In this document: piece after piece, positions 27,115-39,944 of the stretch
How positions within the stretch are numbered: the first letter of the stretch is position 1
Layout of the letters: each line of letters begins with the position of its first letter
DNA from: Sipunculus nudus
Lineage: Eukaryota > Annelida > Sipuncula > Golfingiida > Sipunculidae
Assembly: GCA_026874595.1 (NCBI GenBank)
Contig: CM049316.1
Coordinates: 3,362,339 to 3,426,338, forward strand
DNA: 64,000 nucleotides
Reading direction: 5' to 3'
Notes under the pieces: model-generated
What the model was told of the DNA's origin: nothing
What the model saw: only the letters and a program-made list of their open reading frames with translations
Databases searched by the model: none
Made by a program: the position numbers and the translations under genes

Positions 27115-27255
27115 AAAAACCTGAAAATATAAGTTAAAATATCAGAATTGTTGCAAAAGTTGCAATCATTATATATACAGAGTAAAAACTGAAACTATAA
27201 GTTAAAATATTAGAATTGTTGCAAAAGTTGCAATCATCATATATCCAGAGTGTAG
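27115..27255. repeat. ~72-bp tandem duplication
   Basis: 'ataagttaaaatat(c/t)agaatt' followed by 'gttgcaaaagttgcaatcat' appears twice in succession, nearly identical, inside the left part of element C. Confidence 0.8.
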
Positions 27256-27399
27256 CTCATATTGGGTCATATTATGCATACACATATATTTTATTATTTT
27301 TAAATCATAAATGTTTAAACTGAATTTAAAAGAAAACTAGACATTTCTTGGCACCGCAGGTGTCAGAGTATCCCCAGACATAGTAGGCCCCCCTTTAAG

Positions 27400-29930
27400 A
27401 ATAGACCCCCATTTTTAGCAGCATATACTGACACTTGGCATATTTATTGTTTCTTCCATCTAACAATCCACAATCTTGTTGAAGATGTTGGTCCTGTGAC
27501 CTTGATCTTTTTAAAGATGTGTCCTGTGACCTTGACCTTTGACCTAATGACCCCAAAATCAATTCAGGTCTTGCTTTTCCAATGGGACATATGCAAGTCA
27601 AGTTTGAAATCTATACATCAATAAAACAGGAATTATCATCCAGAAACTAATTTTTGGACAGATAGCTCCTGTGACCTTCATCTTTGACCTTGTGACCTCA
27701 AAATTGATAGGGTTCTTCCTCTCTTGGCAGGTGAACTATATGTGCAAGATGAAAGATCTGAGATGAAATGTTTGGCTGAAAATGCATCCACAATCTTTTT
27801 AAAGATGTGTCCTGTGACCTTGACCTTTGACCTCATGACCCCAAAATCAATTGGGTCTTGCTTTTCCAATGGGACATATACAAGTCAAGTTTGAAATCCA
27901 TACATCAATAAAAGCAGGAATTATCATCCAGAAACTAATTTTTGGACAGTGGCTCCTGTGACCTTCACCTTTGACCTTGTGACCTCCAAATTGATAGGGG
28001 TCTTCCTCTATTGGCAGTTGACTTATATGTGCAAGATGAAAGGTCTGAGAAGAAATGTTTGGCTGAAAATGCATCCACAATCTTTTTAAAGATGTGTCCT
28101 GTGACCTTGACCTTGACCTCATGACCCCAAAATCAATTGGAGTCTTGCTTTTTCAATAGGACATATATAAGTCAAGTTTGAAATCAATACATCAATAAAA
28201 GCAGGAATTATCATCCAGAAACTAATTTTTGGACAAATAGCTCCTGTGGCCTTGACCTTTGACCTTGTGACCCCAAAATTTATATGGATCATCCACTATT
28301 GGCAAGTGAGCTATATATTCAAGATGGAAGACCTAGGATGAAAGTTTGGCTTAAAATGCATCCACAGTATCTTTTTAAATGCCAGTCCAGTGACCTTTGA
28401 CCTTTGACCTCATGACCCCAAAATCAATTGGGGTCTTGCTTTTCCAATGGGACATATACAAGTCAAGTTTGAAATCCATACATCAATAAAAGCAGGAATT
28501 ATCATCCAGAAACTAATTTTTGGACAGATGGCTCCTGTGACCTTCACCTTTGACCTTGTGACCTCCAAACTGATAGGGGTCTTCCTCTATTGGCAGATGA
28601 CTTATATGTGCAAGATGAAAGGTCTGAGATGAAATGTTTGGCTGAAAATGCATCCACAATCGTTTTAAAGATGTGTCCTGTGACCTTGACCTTGACCTCA
28701 TGACCCCAAAATCAATTGAATTTCTTGCTTTTTCAATAGGACATATATAAGTCAAGTTTGAAATCAATACATCAATAAAAGCAGGAATTATCATCCAGAA
28801 ACTAATTTTTGGACAAATAGCTCCTGTGGCCTTGACCTTTGACCTTGTGACCCCAAAATTTATATGGATCATCCACTATTGGCAAGTGAGCTATATATTC
28901 AAGATGGAAGACCTAGGATGAAAGTTTGGCTTAAAATGCATCCACAGTATCTTTTAAAATGCCAGTCCAGTGACCTTGACCTTTGACCTCATGACCCCAA
29001 AATCAATTTGGGTCTTGCTTTTCCAATGGGACATATACAAGTTAAGTTTGAAATCCATACATCAATAAAAGCAGGAATTATCATCCAGAAACTAATTTTT
29101 GGACAGATGGCTCCTGTGACCTTCACCTTTGACCTTGTGACCTCCAAACTGATAGGGGTCTTCCTCTATTGGCAGATGACTTATATGTGCAAGATGAAAG
29201 GTCTGAGATGAAATGTTTGGCTGAAAATGCATCCACAATCGTTTTAAAGATGTGTCCTGTGACCTTGACCTTGACCTCATGACCCCAAAATCATTTGAAT
29301 TTCTTGCTTTTTCAATAGGACATATATAAGTCAAGTTTGAAATCAATACATCAATAAAAGCAGGAATTATCATCCAGAAACTAATTTTTGGACAAATAGC
29401 TCCTGTGGCCTTGACCTTTGACCTTGTGACCCCAAAATTTATATGGATCATCCACTATTGGCAAGTGAGCTATATATTCAAGATGGAAGACCTAGGATGA
29501 AAGTTTGGCTTAAAATGCATCCACAGTATCTTTTAAAATGCCAGTCCAGTGACCTTGACCTTTGACCTCATGACCCCAAAATCAATTTGGGTCTTGCTTT
29601 TCCAATGGGACATATACAAGTTAAGTTTGAAATCCATACATCAATAAAAGCAGGAATTATCATCCAGAAACTAATTTTTGGACAGATAGCTCCTGTGACC
29701 TTCACCTTTGACCTTGTGACCTCCAAATTGATAGGGGTCTTCCACTCTTGGCAGGTGAACTATATGTGCAAGATGAAAGATCTGAGATGAATTGTTTGGC
29801 TGAAAATGCATCCACAATCTTTTTAAACAGGTTTCCTGTGACCTTGACCTTTGACCTCATGACCTCTTGCTTTTCCAATGGGTCAAATACAAGTCCTGTT
29901 TGACATCCATATGGCTATCAACACTGGAGA
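27400..29930. repeat. 579-bp higher-order tandem array rich in DR1-like motifs
   Basis: The array is made of alternating ~290-bp sub-units. Two neighbouring sub-units form a 579-bp higher-order unit: equivalent points at 28447, 29026 and 29605 are exactly 579 bp apart. The copies covering 28513-28872 and 29092-29451 are almost identical, and their 119-codon minus-strand readings differ at one residue. Each sub-unit carries clusters of TGACCT-type hexamers such as 'tgaccttgacctttgacct'. Open frames here (on minus 27395-29451, on plus 28447-29790) are repeat readings. Confidence 0.85.
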
Positions 29931-31103
29931 TATCATAAGAGGTGTGTGATTTTCACCATATATGGCAATATTCAAGGTCAAGGCCTCTATCATAGGAAAG
30001 GTCATGACCCCAATTTAAATAAACATCATCCCATAACCCATACCTATGTATATGCATAATATAAAAGAAATCTGTCCATTAGTTTTTGACTTATAATGCT
30101 CACAGTACTGTAAGGTGGCAATGTTGGGGGTATTAAACGGCACTAAAACAAGTTAAGAATAATAAGTGGCGCCACCGGTTTCTGGAACATGACAACACTA
30201 TCCAAGATCATCCATCAAGTTGATTTTGGGATAAATCCATGCAAGATTTCTTGAGATATTAAAGATTTGGCCCAAAACTTCACAATAATACCCAATACTG
30301 ACCTAATTTTTGGTATGTTCATAGAAAATGTATGAAAGAATGTGAGTACTAAATACGATCAAAAACAGATCAGTGGTTTTGATATTAGGCAGCCTTGAAG
30401 TGTAACAATGGCTTTTTTTATGGAAAACTGAGTTTTTTCTTCCTTAATATCTCGAAGAAACGAAGTCCTAATGACAGAAATTTTAGGTATGGTAGGAGAT
30501 TTTTGGGACATCTAAAATTATGCCAACAGCCTGGGGAGCATAGAGATGTGCACTGAATGACCTACAGTCATCAAAGTGGACTGCTTGACAATGTAAGGGA
30601 ATACAACAAGAGCCTCCAAAAAAATTCAATAACTAGCCTAATTTTGCAGCTTTTATTTTCAAATTTCAGATTTTAACAGAATAAATCCTTATGTATACAT
30701 GCTGTGAAAATTAAATCCACAGTACTTACAGTAAAAAAAGTGCCATGGCCAAAGTTGGGCAAAATTTAAGGTACCAATTTTATATTTTTGACAATATTTA
30801 AAAAAATTTAACAGATTTTGATCTGATTTTTGGTATACAATTAAATTTTGATTAATTTAAGTTGTATTACTGGAAAAAAGTCCCTACCTTTAACAATTTT
30901 GGTCTTAAGTGACCAAATATCTTCCTGATTTTTTTACAAAGTCCATTATGTTTGGGTCCATAACTTTTTAAAATTTTATAATACTGACTTAATATCTGGC
31001 ATGTACATAGGAACTATATAGAGGAATATTTATGGTAAATATGAAGAAAACCAGATGAGTGGTTTTGATATTAGGCAGTCCTGAAGTGTGAAAATAGATT
31101 TCT

Positions 31104-33722
31104 AACAAGGGACCTATGGGTCACGGCGCTCAGCTGTTATATATGATAAAAAATATGATTTAGATATGATTCACGTGCTGGTTTTGTGTGGTAATAAATA
31201 TAAGCTGTATTATAAGTTGTTGTTGTTTAGCTTATGTATGATTTTGATAGTATCTTTGGAGGCAGTGAAGAGGATTGATTTCATTTATTTTATTAACAAA
31301 TGGAGTACTATTGTCACACAGATTTTGACTTGGCCATATAACTTATAAGCAGAACATATAATATAAGAGTTTAACTATTAATTAAATAATATTACAAATA
31401 TTGTCCCAAATATAATTTTTATTAAAAATAATAAGAGAATTTTATGATTTTTTAAAATGAAATATAACTGAAATGATTATTAAAATAATATTAAAGAATA
31501 TATTCATGAATGCATATTTGCACTGGTATTCATATACTTTCATTTTTACCTGAATTCCCGTTCTTTATGCAAGAAATTTTATAATGGAGTACATATTCAT
31601 ATTCGTATTTAAATACAATTGCAAATTAATCGCACCATGTCAGGTATTTATTCATTTTTCACCAAACAATGATGTTGAGAATCCAGAATATACAAAATTA
31701 ACACATTTAAATAATGACCATAAGTACCTGGTTTTATGGCTTTTATTTATATTTAAAAAAATAATGTAATATATTCATTTTGGACTAATTTCACATCAAT
31801 GTACACACTAGACACAGTAGGAATCTAGATTAATATTATCAACTGCATCTTTGTCTATCATTAATTTCCTTCATATGATCCCCTATCATTAATAATGAAT
31901 AATATGATTTACTTTTTTATCATTAAAATTGAACTGAAAAATACCATAGGTGACTGCATGGTGTTATTTGGAATACATGACATTCTATCCATCGATACAA
32001 GATTCTTATATCATCAGTAACTGAAAGTTATTTTCCTGTTATTATAAACTAACAAATCCTTTTTTATTTTTCTTTAATTTGTTATTAAAAACCAACACAA
32101 ATTTATTAATTTATTGTTTATTGTTATGTTGTTGGTTAAATCTACTAGATGAGTTGGATTGGACACCTGGATCAACTGTGGCTGGCCATTATATAATAAG
32201 CTGCCTGGAGCCCCAGTTTATGCCTCGGGTCAAGCATGCATAATTTGCTGAAAGTTCAACAAGGTCAACATACAGGTGACTCAAGAGGGGCTAAAGAGGG
32301 CCAAAGTCTGACATGGTCTCATAGAAACATTAACAAAAGCTACAATTTTTGGCCAATTTCTTTCAGCTTTCTAAACTAAAAAGCTGAAATCCTTATGTGT
32401 GCATGACATGAAAATTATATCAACAGTGCTCACAGGAAACAAACGTGCCATGGTCAAAGTTGAGCAAAATATAAGGTACTAATTTTATATTTATACTAAT
32501 AACTGAAAAATTCAGAACTAATTTTGGGTATTCAATTGAATCTTGATTAAATAATGTTACATCCCTGACAAAAAAAATCTGTAGCTTCAGCAATCTCCTT
32601 GTTAAGGGAGTAAATTATTTCTTGATTTTTTTACAAAGTGCATTATGTTTGCGCCCATAACTTAAAACAGTTACGCAATACTGACATCATATCTGGCATG
32701 TGCATAGAGAATGTATAGAAAAATATGTATATTATATATGATTAAAGTCAGATCAGTAGTTTTTATATTAGGCAGTCTTGAAGTGTAACAATTGGTTTTT
32801 AATGGAAAAATGAAGTTTTTCAATAATATCTCGAAGGTATTAAGTCCTAGTGACCAAATTCTTGGCATGGTAGGGGATTTTGGAGACATCTAATTGTATG
32901 CCAAATTTTAGGAACTGAGAGCTGAAGCTGGGGAGCTGAGCTCTTGCAAACTGCATAACACTAACTTGATGTAAACAATATGTTACATGGTGTTTGAAAA
33001 CTTGAATAAAATCTACAGTTTTTGATCAACTGGTTTCAAATTTTTGTTGTTAACAGACAAAATGCTAACAAAAACATGCTGTGAAAATTAAATCCACAGT
33101 ACTTACAGGAAAAAAACGTGCCATGGTCAAAGTTAGGCTAAATTTAAGGTACCAATTTTTATTTTTGTTAATATTTTAAAAAAATTTAAAAGATTTTGAT
33201 CTAATTTTGGGTATACAATTTAATTTTGATTAATTAAAGATATATTACTGGAAAAAAAGTCCATAGCTTTAACATGTTTTATGTTAAGTGATCAAATATC
33301 TTTCCTGATTTTTTACAAAATGCATTATGTTTGGGCTTATAACTTTTTAAAATTATATAATACAGACATAATTTCTGGCAATTACATAGGAACTATATAG
33401 AGGAATATTTATGGTACATATGAGGAAAAACAGTTGAGTCGTTTTGATATTAGGCAGTCCTGAAGTGTGAAAATAGGTTTTTAATAAAAAATTGAGGTTT
33501 TTCCTTAATTTCTCAAAGGAACGAAGTCGCAAAGACCCAGTTTTCGGCTTGGTAGGAGATCTTGGGGACATCTAACATTATGCCGAATTTTGGATTCCTA
33601 GGTCTTACGGTTTCAAAACGTGCCACATCTACGGACGGACGGACAGACGGACGGACAGACGGACGGACGACGGACAATGGACCACGACTATAGCTCAGAT
33701 GACTTATAGTCAGCTGAGCTAA
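31104..33722 (+). mobile_element. Pearl-like element D, nested in C
   Basis: Left end 'aacaagggacctatgggtca' at 31104, then 'cggcgctcagctg'. The core has two diverged copies of the element-A-type unit (about 32320-32935 and 33050-33600). The right end has a GGAC microsatellite (about 33631-33676), 'acaatggaccacgactatag' and a hairpin at 33692-33720. Its boundaries are unusually firm: sequence before it ('gtgaaaatagatttct') and after it ('aataaaaaattaagg') rejoin to the continuous phrase seen uninterrupted in element A at 10331-10356. No target duplication is needed to explain the join, apart from an ambiguous 'aa'. Confidence 0.8.
33692..33720. other. Right-end hairpin of element D
   Basis: AGCTCAGATGACT, loop TAT, AGTCAGCTGAGCT. 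Host sequence of element C resumes immediately after. Confidence 0.8.
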
Positions 33723-33937
33723 TAAAAAATTAAGGTTTTTCCTTAATATCTCGAAGGAACGAAGTCCTATTGGCCCAATTTTTGGCACGGTAGGAGATTT
33801 TTGGGACATCTAACTGTATGCCGAATTTTAGATTCGTAGGTCCAACGGTGTTGAAACGTGCCAGTCTTACGGACGGACATCCAGACAGACGGACGGACAG
33901 ACAGACGGACGGACGACGGACAATGGACCACGACTAC

Positions 33938-33966
33938 AGCTCAGATGACTTATAGTCAGCTGAGCT
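33938..33966. other. Right-end hairpin of element C
   Basis: AGCTCAGATGACT, loop TAT, AGTCAGCTGAGCT, followed by 'aaaaaacc'. Preceded by the same 'acaatggaccacgacta' phrase as D and A. Confidence 0.8.
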
Positions 33967-33968
33967 AA

Positions 33969-35315
33969 AAAACCAAGCATTTGAAATAGGTAACTGCCAT
34001 ATCCAGAGCACAGTTATTATCTTCAAATTTCACCATATGATGAATGAAATTCTTTTATCAGTCACTGTATTCATCAGAGATTATTATATGCAATTCTAAA
34101 AGACAGTGTAAAAATCTGAAATCTAAACACAATTGTCTATGTTGAAATTTTTTTGTGAAATTTTTTAACAAATAAACAAATTTGATCCTAGATGCCCGAA
34201 AGTCATTGTGGTGAATATCTGAGGTTCTAGCAAGATTTCACCTTTATGCCACTGTGGAACTAGTGGGGTCTGAAGCAGGGACCTTCTAGGCTGCTGTACA
34301 GTATACTACATCCTACCAGTACCCCTAATTTACTAGACATCATAGTTGAGAGTCATCTTCTGTATAGCATTTATTATTTCCAGGTCAACATAAATACTTA
34401 GATACATCTTAGCATCACCTGGGAGGAATGTTAATAGATACACATCTCTGACAGATTATATTTACTGTCCACGTACAATAACAGATTTGAGAATTCATGT
34501 TTTACAACAATCCTCTTCCCTTCTATATTTCACTTTGGAGGTTAGGTCACTGGGTGCAGACAGTCTGCATGCGTTTGATGGATGATGTTGAGTAGACATA
34601 TTACTCAGTAAGACAATGACTAATCATTTTTTACCTGTGTTACATGTACACCTGTATGTTATTTCCTGTGTTTAGTCTACACCGCAGTGATACCCAACTA
34701 CCTTACCTCGTGTTTATACATTCCATTACCCTTTGTACCCCTAATATTATATGTGTGAATATTTTACATATGCAGCACAGACAGTAATCTCATAAAATAT
34801 TTTTGCTAAAAAAATAAACAGAACAGGTAAAAAATAGGCAGAAATAATTGGTATTAAAACCAAACTTTGCCTTGGTGAAGTTCAAGTAAAAACTTAAAAT
34901 GGAATATAAGAAAATAGTCTATAATTCTGTGAATTTATAAGCTACACCATCAAAATAACACAGCTGAAAGAATGTATGACATCACAAAGGATCCTCTGTG
35001 GTATTGTACCAGTGAATGTTCCAGTCTCTGTGATGTTACTTGTAGTCATCATCCCACACACTGGAGGCCTCAACGATGTGCAGAAAGTGTGACTCAGAAG
35101 TGAGTTTTCACAATGTGTGGTAACATTGGCTGCAGCAGCTATGTCGTAAATTTGTAGAAGACTAATTTGCACATGAAACTGTGATGAGACAGCATGACTT
35201 GTGCAAACTGGCTGAAAATATGCAGCAATTATGTATAAGAGACATAGAAAAGTATCATATTTGTGTCTTCTGTTAACCTGTTATTATTTGTATATATACC
35301 CAGAAAATATATGTA
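33969..35315. other. Intron 2 DNA, no gene seen
   Basis: Non-coding by inspection. Open frame 34942-35172 (minus) has no recognised family. Confidence 0.4.
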
Positions 35316-35494
35316 CAGTGGAAACTGTCTGAAAGATCATGTTTCCTAATAAGACCACCTGTCTATGAAGACCACCCTTGAGTGAACTGTAAGCATTCAC
35401 ACTGATTATAACTGACCTAGCTTGTAAGACAACCTGTGAATTATGACCACTTTTAACCAGTCCCGACGGTGGTATTATTACACAGGTTTCACTG
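35316..35494. mobile_element. 179-bp MITE flanked by TA
   Basis: The inner sequence begins CAGTGGAAACTGT and ends with the inverse of CAGTGAAACCTGT (imperfect terminal inverted repeats, 11 of 13 matching). It is bracketed by TA on both sides (35314-35315 and 35495-35496). A TA target duplication and short inverted ends fit a Tc1/mariner-type non-autonomous element. There is no coding capacity. Confidence 0.65.
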
Positions 35495-35496
35495 TA

Positions 35497-38400
35497 CTGT
35501 TTGATATACCTGTATTGATCAAGGTGTAGCTCCCTGTATGAAGTATTATAAATCTGGAAGGCTTTCTTACAAGTAAGTAGATATCTTTGTGTTGATTTCT
35601 TTGAGTGGTTCCAGGTTGTTGGGATTGTTTTCAGTTGGGAAACCTTATTTTTTTAATGGGGGCCATACTTAGAAAATGATATGTTATAAGTTACAAAAGT
35701 CACTTGCTCTTGCAAGATATGTAAAATAAAAATATGAAATGATATATTATACAATTTAAAATATAGCTCTATTAGTTGGCCATATAACCCTGATATTAAA
35801 ATCCACATGTACCTTTTTATTCTGACACCAAGGTTTTCACTTATCTCTTTTTTTTATTTTAATAACACTTTCATCATCCATTTTTCCCTACTGAAAGGCC
35901 CTTTAAAAAATAGTGTTATTTAATCAAATTAATAGCTAAAAATTTAAAGATACAAAAAAAAAAGACTTAAATTTAAGAATGGATCCTCAATTGAAGATGT
36001 GTTGGGTATTTTAACATCCTGAATAAGTGATGGTATCCTTATTCTCCAGTGTGTAAAAAAAAACTGTCAATCAAAATATGAAAATGGAGATCTTTCTCTC
36101 TCTTTCTCACTCTCTCTCTCATACACACACACATGAACAAACACACACATATAGAACCAGGAAGTCCCGTGAGGATTATCATCTGACCCAGTATCCTCAT
36201 GCTGAGCCTCTGCATTTATCATTGTTATCATCAATTTCCCTTTGGTCCATAAAGTCATGGTTGATGGCAGATTACTAGCTGTAGCAAACACTGATGGTAA
36301 TTATTGCCAAATCCTTCCTTGCTGTTTCCATGGTAATCATTAAATGGCTGTAAGGCTACTGCATACAAACAATGAGAACTGTTATTGATATACCACACTC
36401 ACAGCAATTTTGCAGTATGCTGATGCCTGTGCAGACAGAAAACTTTCTAGATCATATTTCTGAAACACTTTTTAAGAATGAACTTTCATTATTGAAACTT
36501 TAATGATAATTAACAAATAACATTATTTCCTTGATAAATTATGTACAATATTTTTCATAGTCTGATCCTAAAACATGCAAATTTCACTTACAAACACATG
36601 TTTCAACAAATTTATTTGTGATGAAATTTTAAAACAGACAAATAACCATGAGAATTAAATGACCACAAGAAGATGTGAGTTAATGCTTAAACTGCACAAC
36701 ACAGTGTGTGTAGTATATTTATAGAAGTGTGTATGTTTATGGTGATAAATAAAACAGCAATTTTTTGGGCATATTTATGGTTTATTTTTTTGTGTTTATG
36801 GTAACAACACCGTGTTGATGCAGCAATCTTTCACAGCCAACCTGAGCTGGCCCAGAGCCATGTTGCCTGGTTTTGATTCTTCCATCACAACAAATTAACA
36901 CTTACTGATACATAAAAAACAGTGATTAAATTACCTGGCCATGAGCCCATGCCTGGTTATTACACAATAGACATGATGATAATCCTGATAATTTTCTCCT
37001 GGTTATTTTTAGTATTACCAGGACCAGGATAACCATGTGACACTGATTTAGGTGGTTATCCTGCATATTTAAAACAAATATACATCTGAGCATTTAAACA
37101 ATTATGTTTTGTTAACAAACTCAAATTTAAACTATCATTTCAACCAATTCCCCAAAACCATATTCGCAGACTGCCAAGCTAACAGCTCCACACACTAATG
37201 TCATTGTGACACTGCCCGCCCCAAGCCTTCAAGTACACATAAAATGCTATCTAGACATCTTTATCAACTGTCCCTCACACATAAAACATCATCAAAAAGT
37301 GCCCCTGAAACATGAAATTCTGTCCCAGAAATTCACCAGTAATCTGTAATCTGTGTACAATAATAGGGACTTGAAGAGTCTGAATACAGGACATTTTTCA
37401 AAGTTATTTTTGTAATTCAACATATCATACATATCTTTACATTTTTGGGTTATTTAAAATGTCTGGCATCAGTGATCTTGGTATCAATTTCCTCCCGTGA
37501 TTTGCAATGTGCCGCTACCTTGTGGCAGAAATTTTGAAAATGTTAAAAAAATTTGCAAAACAAAATTTCTATCAAAATAGTCACTTAGGCATCGCTGCTG
37601 TCTCGAACCCATCTTGAACTATTCTCAAGTCAGTTTCCGTGAGTCAGGAAGTGCCAGAAACTGCAAGACAACTTTGAGAGGGGTTCACAACCTGTGCAAC
37701 TACATTGCGAATATTTGGAGTTAAAAATGAGAAACTGACATTCTGGGCTCAAATTGTTGTGCGAATATTCCACAAACATTGTGCGTATGTCTTGTGAACA
37801 TCGCACAACATTGACGCAATGGGTAAACATACTCCAGCCGAATTTTGGACCAAACACTTGTGCGATGTACGCAAACATGTCATCAGTACAATTCAGTGTG
37901 ATTGCAAGTGAAAATTGTCACTAATTTGCATATTTTGCTCACAATTGTTGTGTCTCCAACTAGTCCCAAGCTGTGGCAGCCTAGTGAGATACAGCCTTAT
38001 CACAGACCAATGCAAGGCCAAGGTAACTCCCAAAGTGAAGGTCATGACCTGTTTTAAACAGGCTCCATCATCAGAGTCGTATCTATGCACATACAAAATT
38101 AATATATAATACATACATTTTTTAGTTATCTCTCAGACAGTTATCTCTCAAAGATTGCCTATAGCAAGGAATATTACAACCATGGTGTAAACAGAGTGGC
38201 CCACCTTAAGTGTGGTGATACATCAATAAAAGAAACACAGCAGAACACAAATGATCTGGCTTATGCTTCTGCAACTGGAATGCCCTAATCCAAATACACC
38301 CATCCACTAAAACACACAGCCAGCTGGACCATGGCAGGCGCAGCATCCAAGTCAGAGAAATATAACAGCACTAGTGGTGTACAGAAAGTATGTTTCAAAG

Positions 38401-39944
38401 TGAAAATGACAAAAAAAGACCACAGTATCGCATTTATAGGCCATGAAACATTAATATACTTAGCACCTGCCTTGTCCTGATTGTTTACTGCACTGAAAGC
38501 AGTTTTCATTTAGGTAACCATGTTGTCAATGGTTGGTACATACGGCAGGTGACCTTTTTTCTTGAATACATTTGATTTGATTGATTGCCCAAATAAATTG
38601 TGAAACACCTGCTCAAGTCCCACTATATACTGTCTGAAGCTGTATGTCCTTTAATTCTTATCATGTCATAAAGTTCCATCTTGATCTCATAACAAGAACA
38701 ACTAAAATGAGCTGACTGGTTCAGTGAGTGGGTTCTCAATTATTTTAATTTTTGGTCATTAAGTCTGTTACATTTTTGTAAGTGCATGTATGTGTCTGTA
38801 CAGATCACTTAGGGTACGGCATTTTTTTTTCTTTAGGAAATTTTGAAATAAAAGGCTTTACCCTTCCTAGGCATGAAATAGAGTTATGTAATAATAATTT
38901 TTACAAACTTGAATATGTCTGTCTAGCTGCTGACTGATGCCACAGGCTGAAGCTTAAGAGCCATGCAGTCACTGTAAGCCAAAACTTAAAAGCAGTTGCT
39001 GTATCTTCTTGGACTGATCAGATTTGGAAGGGAATCCTTGGAGAAATTACCCTAGAGTAAGGGTAGATATGGAAACAGGGCAGTATATGCCCAGTATAGC
39101 ATACGTCTGCTAGATATTTATACAGTTAGAAAAAATAAGAGATTTCATGAATCCTTTCAAAAGCTGGACAATGTGCTGCTACACATGGTCACTGTGGTCC
39201 AGTACACGGCCCATAAAACCAAGCAGAGAAAAGCCTGAGTGCTGCACTTCACACTTATATCTTATTTCTCTTTCTTTATTAATGAGATATGTTGAATACA
39301 CACTGGCTGAGACTTTTCACATTTATTACATCAATTTATACGTACAGGTGTTTGCACTTGTAAGTATGGCATACTTCAGGTGTACCTCCCTCAATCCAGG
39401 TGTGTATCACTCAAGACAGGCATGACACTAACATTGACTGAATGCTTAACACATAAAAAATCATAATTAACCTTAGTCAGGTGAGCACAGCACATTAAGG
39501 ACACGCCTGTTCCTAAGTGGGTACTAATCAGACTTAATCAATACGTCATTACCTGACAGGTAAGGGGACTGCTGATAATTGTGCTGGTCCTAGATGATAA
39601 AACTTATCAGATTAACAAGGGCAACCAGAGGTCTGTGTTTGTTGATAGTCACTGTAACACTATCAGGTGACTCAGGAATGTCCAGGATTTAATGAATGTG
39701 CTCCACTGATGATTGCCCACACAGGAAGCTGTCTGATCCTCTTGTGACCTCTGACCCCAGTGAGTGATAATACCTCGTCTCCAGGGAGCGGGTGATATGC
39801 TTAAGAGCAGGATTTGTCATCAAGTACAATTAAATCCTTCATTCTCCAGGTTTCCTGAGATATGTACCAACACAACGTGATCGCTTGTGCACTCCTCTGA
39901 TGGAGTCCCTTGGGTCTCTCTGTCCTCTGTTACTTTCAGATTAA
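35497..39944. other. Intron 2 DNA, no gene seen
   Basis: A CT/CA-type microsatellite lies at about 36093-36150. The stretch 37590-37920 is relatively CpG-richer and repeat-like (phrases such as 'gtgcgaatattccacaaaca' and 'catcgcacaacattgacgca') and may be a fragment of an unclassified element. No host exon was recognised. Confidence 0.4.

Larger units (their letters stand above)
26141..33968 (+). mobile_element. Pearl-like element C, interrupted by nested element D
   Basis: Left end 'aacaagggacccatgggtca' (26141) containing a perfect palindrome GACCCATGGGTC (26148-26159), then 'cggcgctcagctga'. Inside, in order: left arm, a 72-bp duplication (about 27115-27255), a 579-bp higher-order array (about 27400-29930), a 'ggcgccacc' block near 30168, and a repeat unit related to element A (about 30300-31103). 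Element D interrupts at 31104. C resumes at 33723 with 'taaaaaattaaggtttttcc', passes a GGAC microsatellite (about 33870-33920) and ends in a hairpin at 33938-33966. Without D, C is about 5.2 kb. It encodes no protein that I can recognise. Treating 26141 as the left partner of 33968 is inference, supported by the nesting. Confidence 0.65.

Noticed and set aside
28513-29451. Two nearly identical 119-codon frames suggesting a duplicated gene
   Set aside because: They are readings of the 579-bp tandem repeat; the spacing equals the repeat period and the frame closes in more diverged units.
8251-33968. Calling A-D canonical Helitrons with TC...CTRR ends
   Set aside because: Right ends do finish ...GCTAA, but the left ends do not begin with TC and the hairpin abuts the terminus instead of lying 10-12 nt inside, so only 'Helitron-like/pearl-like' is claimed.
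34220-34320. Possible tRNA-derived SINE head ('ctgaagcagggaccttct')
   Set aside because: Only a vague resemblance to a B-box region; no A box, no tail and no second copy found.
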